Of a stretch of 17,960 bases of DNA, positions 1-9,490 are shown piece after piece. The notes beneath the pieces were generated by a model. That model saw nothing but the letters and a program-made list of their open reading frames with translations. It was not told the origin of the DNA and did not search any database. The stretch spans positions 1 through 17,960 of the forward strand of contig JADNRV010000680.1 in the NCBI GenBank assembly GCA_015499995.1, given 5' to 3'. Source of the DNA: Flammula alnicola. Its lineage: Eukaryota; Basidiomycota; Agaricomycetes; Agaricales; Strophariaceae. Every line of letters begins with the position of its first letter. Within the stretch, counting starts at the first letter, position 1. The translations under genes were made by a program, and so were the position numbers.

Positions 1-9
1 TTGAAGCAG

Positions 10-24
10 ACTCACCGCATCCAT
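10..24 (-). other. possible first exon edge of a leftward gene
   Basis: On the minus strand an ATG at 24-22 is followed by two codons (Asp, Ala) and then a consensus splice donor GTGAGT at 15-10. A TA-rich stretch at about 122-137 could serve as its core promoter. The rest of the gene would lie left of the window. This is a start-plus-donor pattern only; no protein can be recognised, so it may be chance. Confidence 0.2.
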
Positions 25-1110
25 GGAGGATCGATAATGAGATTCAAACGAAAAACACCTCGCCCTGCAGGGACATTCAATGAGCCTGTCCGGAGAGGCT
101 GTCACGACCACCTCCTCTCCTCTATATACATATACCACAGCAACTGAAAGTTTACTTTGCGACGCAAAATAAACCCAGGCGTAAGCGAAGGTGTCTTCAG
201 AGGTGGGAGCGACACGGTGTCAAAGCCATTTAGAGATTAGAGAACTAGATTGGAATTGTTCACAAGTCTGGTCCACGCCCACGAGATAACGCATAAGCAC
301 CGATAAGGGTGATCAAGTAGGCAAAAGCAGCTAAATGCAGGGTACAACTGGGAGTCGAATGATAAAAGTTGGCACTCACTGCTTGATTCGTCGCCTGCGT
401 AAGCGAGTTATTGATTCTCGAAAATTAAAGACAGGACCTAGGTAGGTAGAAATCAGCATGCATATAGTGTCAGCTTGCGAGAATATCACTCTAGGATATC
501 GCTGAGATATCAGCACATAGCAAGAATAATAGCGATAGACCTTGACATTAAGTAACAAGCTGGATAAGCCCACTGCTGTGATTGAATCGTCGCAGTGCAA
601 TAGGAGCCATTGAAGAACGCGGGAAATTCAAACGTGGAGAGAAATATTGGAATGTAGACGCGAAGAAAGGCATACGCACATCGAAGTCATGGACGTTGCT
701 ACTTGTGCTGGCAGTGGCTCCTGCTGACGCGTCGGAGAGCATGAGGATGGAGATATACGTGGAGAATCTAACTAGCTCTTCGTTCGATATACAACGCGTA
801 CGAGCCCACGACCGTTCGGAGTGTTGAAGACATGAGAGGAAGAAGAAAGAACATTTGAACGCTTAAAATGGCAATAACTCTTTTCAATCTCAGCTTGAAT
901 TTAGTGCCTCGTGTCACAGAATCTTACGTGCCGCCCGTGACACTGACAAGCACGGGCCGTCCAGCCGGGGCGACCAGCTGGCACCTAAAAAATAAAAGGA
1001 TACGACGGCTCTCTGATGCTGAAAAAAATATATGTATATATTAGGATAGTTTAAGTGACATCCAAAAGGCAAGCCGAGGATTTCTGGAAGGAGTATGGAG
1101 AAACGGTATG
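25..1110. other. about 1.1 kb with no supportable gene
   Basis: Short open frames occur on both strands (plus 582-827, minus 548-742 and 376-600), but they overlap each other, match no family I recognise and lack clear splice context. An AATAAA-like run lies near 988-995, and an imperfect GC-rich inverted repeat (GTGCC...GGCAC flanks) lies near 929-986. This could be the 3' flank of the uS5m gene plus a promoter region for a gene to the left. Confidence 0.5.
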
Positions 1111-2969
1111 TTACTTCCTGAGATTGATCAACTTCCTTCCTCTCGCCCGCTCGAGGTCACTCTTACCCCTCACTCCTCCACCCTTGCTCAACTTCTTTCC
1201 TTTGCCTCCAATACCATCACCCATGCCCGTTGGTGCATGACCAGCATGGAGCATCCTAAAGGCCGCCTTGATAACATTCAACCTGTTCCTGCTCCCCCAA
1301 ACCTTCGCACTGATGTCCTTCATCCCGGCAGCTCGCAAAATTTGATGTAGAAATGGATTGCAGCGTAGCCCGAAACCGACAGGACGCGGGCGGAGAATGA
1401 GCTGCGTAGCTCCTAGCTTGGTTGACATTTCTGTCCAAATCGTGCGCTTCTCGAAACGTTCGACCCAATCCATGTTCTTCACCGCTGCGAGGCGGGCTGC
1501 CTTCAGGGCCACGGCGCCGTTGGAGTGCTTGCCCTCGCCATATCCAACAAGCCCGTTTCCGTCTCCGACAAGCACCATGAACGCGACCCTGCGGATTTTG
1601 CCCTTTCCTGTCTGCTGCACGACGGAGCGGCGCATGAGGATGGACTGATGCAGGTCGTGGTAGTACTTGGCTTGCACCGGAAGCGCCTTGAGCATGTCAT
1701 CGGCGCCTTCCGACTCGGCATCGCCATCCAACTCGTCGTCTTCCAAGAGGTCATCCTCGGTGCCTTCTGCGTAGTCATGGAACACAGAACGGTGATTTCG
1801 CACAACAACGCGGTTGTTGAACGGAAGAGCTTGGGTGGCAGGAAATTCAAGGACATCGCGTGGGTCAAGGAGGGAGTCAGACTGCATTAGGTCAGGATAC
1901 GGTGTGATAGCGTGTGGAGGTTCTAGATAGATGCTCAGCAGGACATTCGCTCACACGCAATTCTTGGACGTACTTGAATCGTCTTTTATCTTCCATTGCT
2001 CTGTCTTTACGCATTCGAGACCCTGTTCGACAACCCTCGGATTAATGAGAGCGACACATGCGTCGGCTTTGGTGCATCGACGCTGGGGGCCTTGAGTTCC
2101 GCACCATGGCGCAACAAGAAGGTAAGAATCGGCACGACGGCTTGCAAGTCCTTGTCCTTGTTTTCCTCGTACAAAAGCCATAACCGCTCGAAATCTTCCA
2201 TTTCGTTCATTGACAGGCTGCCCAGCACGTCCAGGGTGGTAGGTGTTTCCAACAGAGCACAGACATAATCGTATTGGGTACCACCTAGGAATTGTTGGTG
2301 TGAACACTGAAATCCGATCAACAACCTGAAAACTTGCCTCGAGCTTCCACTGCTTCTTTCGCCTCCTTCGAGAACCATGTCGGAAAATACTCGTTGGGAT
2401 CAAAACTATTCATGTATGCCGATGTATAACTCTCTTCCTCTTCAAGACTTAGATCCTCAAACGGCGATGTATCTGCAGGAGAATGAATGAATGAATGAAT
2501 GAAGGCCAAGGACAACGCAGGTCCTCTGCGACGTACCTTCCACAAAGTTCGCTGGATCAATGAATGAAACTGGTTCTGGTTCTGAACGAAATGAGCCCAT
2601 ATTTCGGAAGACATGTACATCCGACGCGCACCTTCGACCTGTTGTGTACCTTCTAACTGTTGTGCTGGATTTGAGGGTTGGCTCGGAGACCCCGACGCAG
2701 CTATCTAGAATGAGCACAACCGACAATAAGAGCTTCTTCAAGCATACCTCCGAATGCTTTTGGTAGTACCTCCTCGCCCTCATCTTCCTCCAAACCAAAA
2801 AACTGTGCATCCACCGCTGCCATTTTTTCCGTTTGTTCACCGTACTTGTGGCACCAAACTTCTGACATGTCGTGGTAGCAAAAGCCCTATTGAGGTTCCT
2901 GCTACATGCTGCAGATCCCTTCACGCGAACTGCGCGCGAAATTGGGCGTAGCAACAGCAGCCTGTTCAT
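1111..2969 (-). CDS. MRPS5: mitochondrial small-subunit ribosomal protein uS5m (MRPS5), multi-exon
   Basis: This is a component of the mitochondrial ribosome small subunit. The last exon (1922-1111) carries the whole conserved S5 region: the N-terminal S5 double-stranded RNA-binding part (GKIRRVAFMVLVGDGNGLVG, then GYGEGK) and the C-terminal S5 fold (GFGLRCNPFLHQILRAAGMK, KVWGSRN, then a Lys/Arg-rich tail). The ATG at 2969-2967 opens an Arg-rich presequence without acidic residues (MNRLLLLRPISRAVR), typical of matrix import. Probable introns are 2747-2701 or 2747-2705, 2536-2473, 2337-2285 (GC-AG donor GCAAGT), 2081-2023 and 1973-1923. Identity is near certain for the C-terminal half. The N-terminal exon joins are uncertain because two reading frames look protein-like in exons 1 and 2. 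The gene is divergent from the PITH gene across about 180 bp. Confidence 0.92.
2481..2503. repeat. GAAT tetranucleotide microsatellite in a uS5m intron
   Basis: There are five GAAT units plus GAA, inside the probable intron 2473-2536. A shorter copy of the same motif lies in the preceding exon near 2559-2568. Confidence 0.9.
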
Positions 2970-3151
2970 GGAGGTGCAGGGGAGGTCAAGAAATTTGTGA
3001 CCAGGTCGGGATCAGACGCAGTGGGCGTTACCCAAAACGGCGAGGGAAAATCGGCTAAAAAGGAAATTACGCGTCTTATGTGGTGACCCCGGTTCAATCC
3101 TCACCGCGGTCCTTGACTTATACCCTGTCTTTCTACCACATACCACATCTA
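2970..3151. promoter_or_regulatory. shared divergent promoter region uS5m / PITH gene
   Basis: This is the 182-bp gap between the minus-strand uS5m start codon and the plus-strand PITH-protein start codon. The head-to-head arrangement implies that a bidirectional promoter must lie here. No clear TATA box is visible for either gene; the right end is pyrimidine-rich just before the PITH ATG. Confidence 0.5.
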
Positions 3152-4012
3152 ATGGCCTCTAATAATTCGGATTCTGCGCACAATTCTCTGGCGGCGGACT
3201 TGGGCGGGACGGATCTGTCCAACTTATACCGGGTCATCGATAACACAAGTGAGCGCCCAAGTTCAGGGAGTGTTCGCAAGCTCATCTCGTCTCGAGTCAA
3301 GCGTTTATGGCCTCAATTTAACAGTGCCAGAAGATGCGAGGGAAGTCATTAAGCCTTGGGACGAAAGAGAAGATAACACGAAATACGTCGATTCTAATGT
3401 CGATGATCAGGTGGGCATTACATCGGCTGACTCTCTTCACGCTGAAGATTGACCATCTTCCACGGATTGAAGCTTATCCTCCATATTCCGTTCATGGAGA
3501 ACGTGCGAATTAAGTCTATTCTCTTGAAACTAGGTGAGGTGGTCGCTAGGCACTATATCAGAGACCTAACTCGACGGCTTGCAGGCAGGGGAGAAGTGAC
3601 CCCGCGTCACATCCGAATCTATGCCAATCGCTCGACTATCGTCGACTTTGCAGAGGCAGAGACGACGAAACCTCACCTTAACATCAGCCTCCTGGAAGGC
3701 GAGACCGGAGTAGTTGAATATCCACTGAGAGTGGCCTCGTTTGCGAGTGTTCATTCACTGTCGTTATTCTTTGTAAGCATCCTTGAGTCCTCTTCTGTAG
3801 CGCTTCAAGTCCTCATACATGTTCATCGAAAGAATGATTCTGTTGGAGGAGAAGGCTCGAGGATATACTACGTCGGATTCAAGGGCGACATGCGATCGAC
3901 CAAGCGAGAAGTAAACTCCAAACTAGAAGTTCCTGCTCCTAATGCTGCTGATGCTGCGCTGACCGACCGAGTATCCCATAAGGCGTCTGGGCAGCAGACT
4001 ACGGCTCGTTGA
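3152..4012 (+). CDS. PITH-domain protein (PITHD1 / thioredoxin-like C-terminal domain family)
   Basis: The PITH domain is the proteasome-interacting module found in TXNL1 and in stand-alone PITHD1 proteins of about 200 residues. Family hallmarks here are VIKPWDERED and VDSNVDDQ before an intron, LILHIPFMENVRIKSILLK, EVTPRHIRIYANR, VDFAEAETTKP, EYPLRVASFASVHSLSLFF and SRIYYVGFKGDMR, ending with an Ala-rich tail. Exons: 3152-3248, then a second exon ending at 3410, 3473-3533, 3585-3772 and 3833-4012. Introns 3411-3472, 3534-3584 and 3773-3832 are clear and in frame. Intron 1 starts at a good GTGAGC donor (3249). The acceptor that keeps frame is at 3324 and gives 203 residues, but it skips the conserved-looking VYGLNLTV segment. 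A better-placed acceptor at 3301 is off by one base. The function is likely cytosolic or nuclear and proteasome-linked, inferred from the family only. Confidence 0.88.
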
Positions 4013-4456
4013 CAGCAATACACTGCATAGAAGACGGTAGCCTACTGTTAAGTTGTATTATATTTTGTTATCATAAATTGGGATCTTTGGTCATGTATCT
4101 GTCGATTCAATGACGCTGCTCCCTCAACACAATTGCGCATCTATTAGTATCTCACAAGATGCTCCTAACATCGAAAAATAAATTCATGGATGGCAGTAAT
4201 AATAGAGGCATTTGGATATCGTGGACATACTGTGCAGAGCGTGACTGGCATATGTACTACTGTACTCCCAACATAAGAATACTGATGAAGAGTACCATAA
4301 GAGAATGAAAACAACGACCATATCGAATCAATATATATTTATGTGGTTACAGGTCAACTGTGATGAATAGATAGGTGGCAGCCCGCGCCGCAAGAGGTAG
4401 GTAAAAGTCATGTCGGTGTCGCACCATGAGGGTTGGATAACGAGTTCAGTGATAAG
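4013..4456. other. convergent intergenic region
   Basis: This is an AT-rich gap between the 3' ends of the PITH gene (plus) and TPR copy 1 (minus). AATAAA at 4177-4182 is a possible polyadenylation signal for the PITH gene. No coding signal was seen. Confidence 0.6.
4177..4182 (+). terminator. possible polyadenylation signal AATAAA
   Basis: A canonical hexamer lies 165 bases after the PITH-gene stop codon, in AT-rich sequence. Fungal 3' ends often lack the exact hexamer, so this is only a candidate. Confidence 0.25.
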
Positions 4457-5601
4457 TCACGCTAGAACGTCTTCGCCGAGCCATCGATGGATCCATGGAC
4501 AGCCTCTCCGACGCCGGCGACGGGGCTCGCGCGAAGGTGGTTCCGCAATGATGTCGATAACATTGGAGAAGTCGGCGGGAGGGTCGGACTGTCGAGCTCC
4601 CCCGGCCCGGATGGAACTGGGATGTCCAGCATCCAGAGTAGAGCTTCTTGTACTCCTTGCACCACCACCTCTTCTCTCGGTCGCGGGGTTGAAGTTGACG
4701 ATCGTTTGGAGAAGGTCCACGTCGTTGGGGTCGACGGAGCCCATCGCCTGTGGAGCGTAGTATTTGGCATCAACCAAATCCTGCTCCCTGCCTTCCTTCT
4801 GGTATCGAGAGAAGAGGGCCCAAGAAAGGTTGCAGAGAGATGGAGTGCAGTGAGGATGGTCGGGGGGGATCAGTTGAAGAGTAATTTTGTAGAAGTTGAT
4901 GGTAGAGCTGCGGTCGCCGGGGCGCAATTCTTGATTCAAATTGAAGCGAGTGCGGTGTGCACCGGCCAGGTTGTAGGTGCAGTCCGCCATGATGGACTTA
5001 TATGAATGCTGTGCGCAGAGTGTGTATGCTTTCGTCAGATATTCGATGGCACTGTCGATTCTATTGTCGGTCTGGGATTCGTGGTCGCAGTACGTCGAAA
5101 TCGCCATACCGAGCCGCATAGCAGCCATGATATGGGTTTTGGCGTCGGTTGGGGTGATGTCGTGAGCCTCTTGAAATATTCTAATCGCGTTTTCGATCGC
5201 CGACTTGGCCTCGCACTTCCAATAGCGTTCCATGTACGCATTTCCGAGGTTGGTGAGTAAGACGGGATATCCCTCTGGCTTGGGATTGCGCTCCTTCCAA
5301 AGTGATAAGGCTTCTTCCTGGAGCGCGATGACCTTATCCAATTTGTCTTCGGGCCGGTTGGAGAGTTCGTATGAGTTCCAAGTCGCAGTGGCGAGGTTGA
5401 CGAGGGTCGTGGCGAGCTCTTGATGATCAGGCCGACGTTGTTCGACTGCCTCTTCGTAAGAAACGATGGCCTTCTCCAGGTGACTTTTTGACTGCTGAAA
5501 TTTCTTATACGCTTCTTTGGCCTTTTCATATGCAGCGTCCGAAGGATGGGGCGGGTAAAGGCAGTTGCGAATAAGTCGAGCGATGTCTTGATGATTTCCA
5601 T
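4457..5601 (-). CDS. TPR-repeat protein, copy 1 (start region apparently frameshifted)
   Basis: This is a tetratricopeptide-repeat protein, presumably a protein-interaction scaffold of unknown partner. Helix pairs with the TPR pattern recur: the frame contains CLYPPHPSDAAYEKA, RRPDHQELATTLVNLA, NPKPEGYPVLLTNLGNAY, LGMAIS, DSAIEYLTKAYTLC and SLCNLSWALFSRYQKEGREQ, followed by a disordered Pro/Arg-rich tail with a run of six arginines. It is clearly paralogous to the gene at 7376-8437. The ATG at 5601-5599, which aligns with the paralogue's ATG, is in a different frame from the body; one base is missing between the ATG and the CTTTAC segment. The body frame has no other ATG before the first TPR units. 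Either the copy is disabled, initiates elsewhere, or the assembly lost one base. A 5'UTR intron (5693-5635) precedes the ATG, as in the paralogue. Confidence 0.65.
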
Positions 5602-5634
5602 GGTGTGTAACTTGTATGTAGAGGAACGGGAGAC

Positions 5635-5693
5635 CTGCAATAAAGAAATAAAAAATGAGTTTGCAAAGCGAGGGAAGGGCGTATTTGGTGTAC
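5635..5693 (-). other. 5'UTR intron of TPR copy 1
   Basis: The donor GTACAC follows CAG, and the acceptor is TTTATTGCAG; length 59 nt. It ends 33 bases before the ATG. The paralogue has a 57-nt intron with the same CTTTATTGCAG acceptor context, which supports its being real. Confidence 0.65.
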
Positions 5694-5840
5694 CTGAATA
5701 AATGTGAATCAATAAAGACGAGAGGGAAAAATTCGAAAGCTCGATGTCAATGAGTGGGTTACAACCAAGCTGAGAGTGCGCAGCACTCAGGATGTATGAA
5801 GGCCTGGAATCTGGAATGCGTGAATATCCTGGCCCCGGTT

Positions 5841-5848
5841 CTTATAAA
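5841..5848 (-). promoter_or_regulatory. TATA box of TPR copy 1
   Basis: TTTATAAG lies on the minus strand about 240 bases upstream of the ATG and upstream of the 5'UTR intron. The paralogue has TATAAG at a similar distance (8650-8655). Confidence 0.4.
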
Positions 5849-7375
5849 CGTCCACTGCAGCGCCATGATAGACATTAGAGTCCTCCGATGGGCTCCGCTT
5901 TTGGCCATGGTCAATGAAAGTGACGGTATGTACTGCTGATTGGTACAGCCTTCCAGCCGCGTGGTTGAGCTTAACTGTTGTTAATTCAATTATCTGTGCT
6001 TAGATGCCGTCAACGTGTGGGGTACAATTATAGCTATCGTTCGCCGATGACATAGATCGCAGCTGGCAGTCCTAAGAATACTTTCCGAACAAGTATGGTC
6101 CCTGATCGTGAGCGGGCGATGGCCTTGCCCGACTCGCCATGGCTATACCATCGGCTTGGAAGGTACACTGAAGATGAGAAGAGCCAAGTTCGTAGGCTGT
6201 GCGAATGCGATCTGGCTGGACTCGCTAGGAGGGCATGGCGTAGCTGTGGGAAGAAGGCCCTCAACCCAACAACGTCCATTGTCGGTAAACGGAAGGATTT
6301 TATTGTCGGACGTTCGACTGCTCTCTGTTGACCGTAGTTTAAGACGTAGGGTCTATCACTGTGGGGGACTGAATTTGACCTGTTTGAGCCGAATTTTGAC
6401 GTCTTTGGCAAATAGAGCTACGCTCTTCGCGGGTTCAATGTGGCTGCCAATCATCCTCGAACAGCGCGAATGTCTAAAACACACAGTTAGTAGTCGGATT
6501 CTCTCACATAGCCATCTCTTCTCCCATGGTAAATATTGCCAAAGCTTTGGGCTGGAGAGAAACTTTCTGGAGATGTGGTTATTCGGCGCGTTGAAAGTGC
6601 GTGGCGGGTACACCTATCGATTGGGCTAAGGCAATAACCGAGAACCTGGCCGACGAAGATGCTTCTCCATAGTAGGCAAGATCAGACTGGCTGGTTAACG
6701 GGTAAGGAGAATGACGCGTTCATTTCGCGCCGAGAAAATTTTAAGTGATCAGGATGGATGGGTGTTTTCATTCAGGCTGAATCCCGAGCCCCAGAAGTTG
6801 TAGAATCGTCGTTTTAGCAGACAAAGTATGACGAAATGACGTGCCTAATTCAAGTTGCGTGTGTCAGCGTTATTTCAGAACAACAACATTGCGCTCCAGC
6901 GTACCTCCTTAGCGGTTTCGTTGCTTACTAGGTTGAAATAACGCGTACCAGCAGAGTTGACAGTTTAGAACGAGATGGGGGTCGATTGAAAAAATGAAAT
7001 CAGAAATCAACGCAGCGACTCGGAATGGTCCATGGACCGCATTCTATTTTTGGACGTCTTGATGTAAGTTGATGTTCTTTCTTGATGCAAAAAACCTTCG
7101 CGTCGATACCAAGTCATAGGTATACATAGGTATTACATTGGATGCATACCGTAAGTACCAGGCATACATATATATCTTTTTGAAATACTTTGAATCAGCC
7201 AGGTGTTCAAGTTGCTAGCGAAATAAAGCACATGTAAGTTGATCATACTTATTGAAACCAACATATTAAGAGTTCTAGTACCATGAGAGAATAAATCGCA
7301 AAAAAAGAAATTTGACTAGTAAATAATGAAGTAACCACATCTGCGAAAGAGTCCAGTTTCGGCCCAGGCCATGCC
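5849..7375. other. 1.5 kb spacer between the TPR paralogues
   Basis: Overlapping open frames on both strands at 6034-6629 show no recognisable motif, no splice pattern and no conservation with the other spacer, so they are not annotated. The right part (7050-7350) is AT-rich and is probably the 3' flank of TPR copy 2; AATAAG occurs on the minus strand near 7246. Confidence 0.5.
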
Positions 7376-8437
7376 CTAGCGATCAGATTTTTTTTCCTCT
7401 GACCGAGTAGTTCGCGCATCCTTCGAAGACCTCCTTGCCGAAGTGGGAACAGCCGCTTCGGGCACCCGCGAAGGTGCCTCCTCTTTGGTGTTGATAACCT
7501 CGGGGAGGTCCGTGTAAGCAGAGGGTTGCTGGATCTCTTCGACTCGAGCAGTAGTACTCGGATATCCAACATCCAACGTAAAGCTCCTAACACTCCACGC
7601 ATCCGAGCCGACTTTCTCAGAAGATGGGTCAAATTCCAGGATCTTCTGCAATTTCTGTTGCGAATCTTCATCGTTTGGATCGACGAAGTTCCGAGCGGAA
7701 CGGGCGCAATCTTTGGCATGGTCAAGATCTTGTTTCTTGCCTGCCTTCTGGTATCGTCGGAGAAGAGCCCAAGAGACGTGGCAGAGCGACGGACCGCGAT
7801 ATTTGTGTCCAGCTGGGACGAGCTCGAGTGTGGCTTTAAAAAACTTGATGGTAGCGTCGAGGTCCTCGTCTGAGTGCGATCCTTGGACGAAGCGAGTATG
7901 GTGTGCGCTAGCGAGATGGAAGACGCACTTCGCCGTGACCGATTTGTACGAGCACTGATCACAGAGAGAGTAGGCTGCACTAAGGTAGTCGATAGCTTCG
8001 TCAATTTTATTGCTGGCCTGCGATTCCGTATTGCTGCCTGTCAAAAGAGCCATGCCGAGGTTGGTGAGCAAAAGTGGATAATCTTTTGGCTTGGGATCGC
8101 GCCCCTTCCAAAGCAATAGGGCTTCTTTATCCAATTCGATGACTTCGTTTAACTTGTCTTGGGATTTGTTGGATAGCTCATAAGAGCTCCAAATTGCAGC
8201 GGCGAGGTTGATGAGGGTAGCTCCGAGTTCAGGGTGATTGGGGCGGCGAAGTCGGACGGCCTCACGATAGAGCGCAATTGCGCTGTTGAGGTGAGATTCC
8301 AGTTGTACCCCATTCGGGTCGGTCGGATGAAGGAATTGCTCGTATGCCGAAGTCGCCTGTTCGAATACAGCTTCTGATTGATCGGGGGAATAAAGGCAGC
8401 TTAGGAAAAATCGCGCGATCGCTTTGATGATCCCCAT
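7376..8437 (-). CDS. TPR-repeat protein, copy 2 (353 residues)
   Basis: This is an intact single-exon coding region starting at the ATG at 8437-8435, just after a 5'UTR intron. The N-terminus (MGIIKAIARFFLSCLYSP) is a hydrophobic/basic helix. TPR-like helices then follow (for example RRPNHPELGATLINLAAAIW, KPKDYPLLLTNLGMALL, KIDEAIDYLSAAYSLC, SLCHVSWALLRRYQKAGKK) to about residue 235, then a charged low-complexity tail ending in a Lys/Arg/Ser-rich segment. The protein is closely related to TPR copy 1 but lacks one 45-residue repeat unit found there. The TPR spacing of about 45 residues resembles the repeats of large fungal TPR-CHAT proteins, but no CHAT or nucleotide-binding domain is present. 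The role is unknown, probably a protein-interaction module. It stands in tandem with copy 1 in the same orientation. Confidence 0.82.
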   Translation of the reverse strand: MGIIKAIARFFLSCLYSPDQSEAVFEQATSAYEQFLHPTDPNGVQLESHLNSAIALYREAVRLRRPNHPELGATLINLAAAIWSSYELSNKSQDKLNEVIELDKEALLLWKGRDPKPKDYPLLLTNLGMALLTGSNTESQASNKIDEAIDYLSAAYSLCDQCSYKSVTAKCVFHLASAHHTRFVQGSHSDEDLDATIKFFKATLELVPAGHKYRGPSLCHVSWALLRRYQKAGKKQDLDHAKDCARSARNFVDPNDEDSQQKLQKILEFDPSSEKVGSDAWSVRSFTLDVGYPSTTARVEEIQQPSAYTDLPEVINTKEEAPSRVPEAAVPTSARRSSKDARTTRSEEKKSDR

Positions 8438-8454
8438 GAATAAGATGAGCAGAA

Positions 8455-8511
8455 CTGCAATAAAGGGATGAGATATCAATTTACATCCGTAGTAACTTTG
8501 GATGGACTTAC
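8455..8511 (-). other. 5'UTR intron of TPR copy 2
   Basis: The donor GTAAGT and the acceptor CCTTTATTGCAG give an intron of 57 nt that ends 17 bases before the ATG. Its position and acceptor sequence match the intron before TPR copy 1. Confidence 0.7.
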
Positions 8512-8649
8512 TTCGAAACGGAAATGAATCTTGAAGGACAATTCCAGAGGCTTAACGAACAGAGATGTTAATGTTGTGGAGGTCAGAGAGTGATGTACCG
8601 ACAAATACGAAGCCGTTATTCAGTGCGGAAGAAAGCTTCGTGTGCGCTA

Positions 8650-8655
8650 CTTATA
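8650..8655 (-). promoter_or_regulatory. TATA box of TPR copy 2
   Basis: TATAAG lies on the minus strand about 215 bases upstream of the ATG, the same hexamer and similar spacing as in the paralogue. Confidence 0.4.
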
Positions 8656-9490
8656 GGGCCCTTGGCAGCGCCTCGATGGGCGCCTCTGCTGGCACAGAGG
8701 TCGATCGGCACAGCTTTCTTGCCTCATGTTCGACTCGTGTTTTGCTGTCTGCGTTATAAATGAATTATCGGTACCTGGATGCCGCGACCCTAATGCGATA
8801 CGGATAGTCAGCCAATGATATGTCGAAGCTTCATTGAATCATGGAGGCGTTTAGTCCTGAGAGACAGTGAACATTCCTGATTCGGCTCGTGATGGCTATG
8901 TTTCGCTGGACGGAAAGTATATTCAGCATAAACAAGAACCTGAGGGATTTGGGCCGTGCAAAAGCGATTGAATTGGATCGAATTGGATCTGTGAGAGGTT
9001 ATACGGAGGAAGAAATGACCGATAAACCAGTCCAATGATGCGAGCAGATGGAAGGAAATACGTCTCGGAAGAGAACAGGTTACGTTCCATACAGTTCGAG
9101 GACCAGAGCGCTGGCGGGACCAGAGCGCTGCAAGGTACGCTTTCGAGCCATTTTCTCTCTTGAACCTTTCGCGATAGCTTTCCTTTCCGTTCATCAAACA
9201 GGATGCTGCTAATCGTGATGTTGTCTGAGCAAGCGCGGTAAAACGAAGCTACGCTCCCCGCGGAAGGAAATTGGATGCAAAGCTAGCCGTGCCGGACATG
9301 AGGAACACTCTGAAAGTCTGCCTTCTGGCACACTGAAACTGCATGGCAAGTCCGCAGTGACACGGCGCATACCATTTGCCCAACTTGATAAAGATGAATT
9401 TATGCACCGGTCGAGGAAAAAGGGCTGATCAGCATGAAGCTATAGTATCAGCTTAGAACTGCCAAAGACAAAAATCCACAAAAAGCTCAC
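8656..9490. other. intergenic region with short tandem duplications
   Basis: No gene is supported. A GAATTGGATC decamer is repeated twice in tandem near 8970-8990, and a GGACCAGAGCGCTG core is repeated with a 17-bp period at 9100-9130. A minus-strand open frame (8808-9197) has no recognisable features. Confidence 0.5.

Noticed and set aside
582..827. 81-codon plus-strand open frame near the left end
   Set aside because: It contains a hydrophobic stretch but no recognisable motif, and competing frames lie on the minus strand. There is not enough to call a gene.
3085..3105. tRNA-like B box (GGTTCAATCC)
   Set aside because: The flanking bases do not pair into a T stem, and no A box or acceptor stem is found at the right distance. 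It lies in the divergent promoter region.
6034..6629. Overlapping long open frames on both strands between the TPR genes
   Set aside because: There is no family resemblance, no splice pattern and no start context, and they mirror each other on opposite strands as chance frames do.
8808..9197. 129-codon minus-strand open frame
   Set aside because: It has no recognisable domain and crosses the short tandem duplications. It is likely chance.
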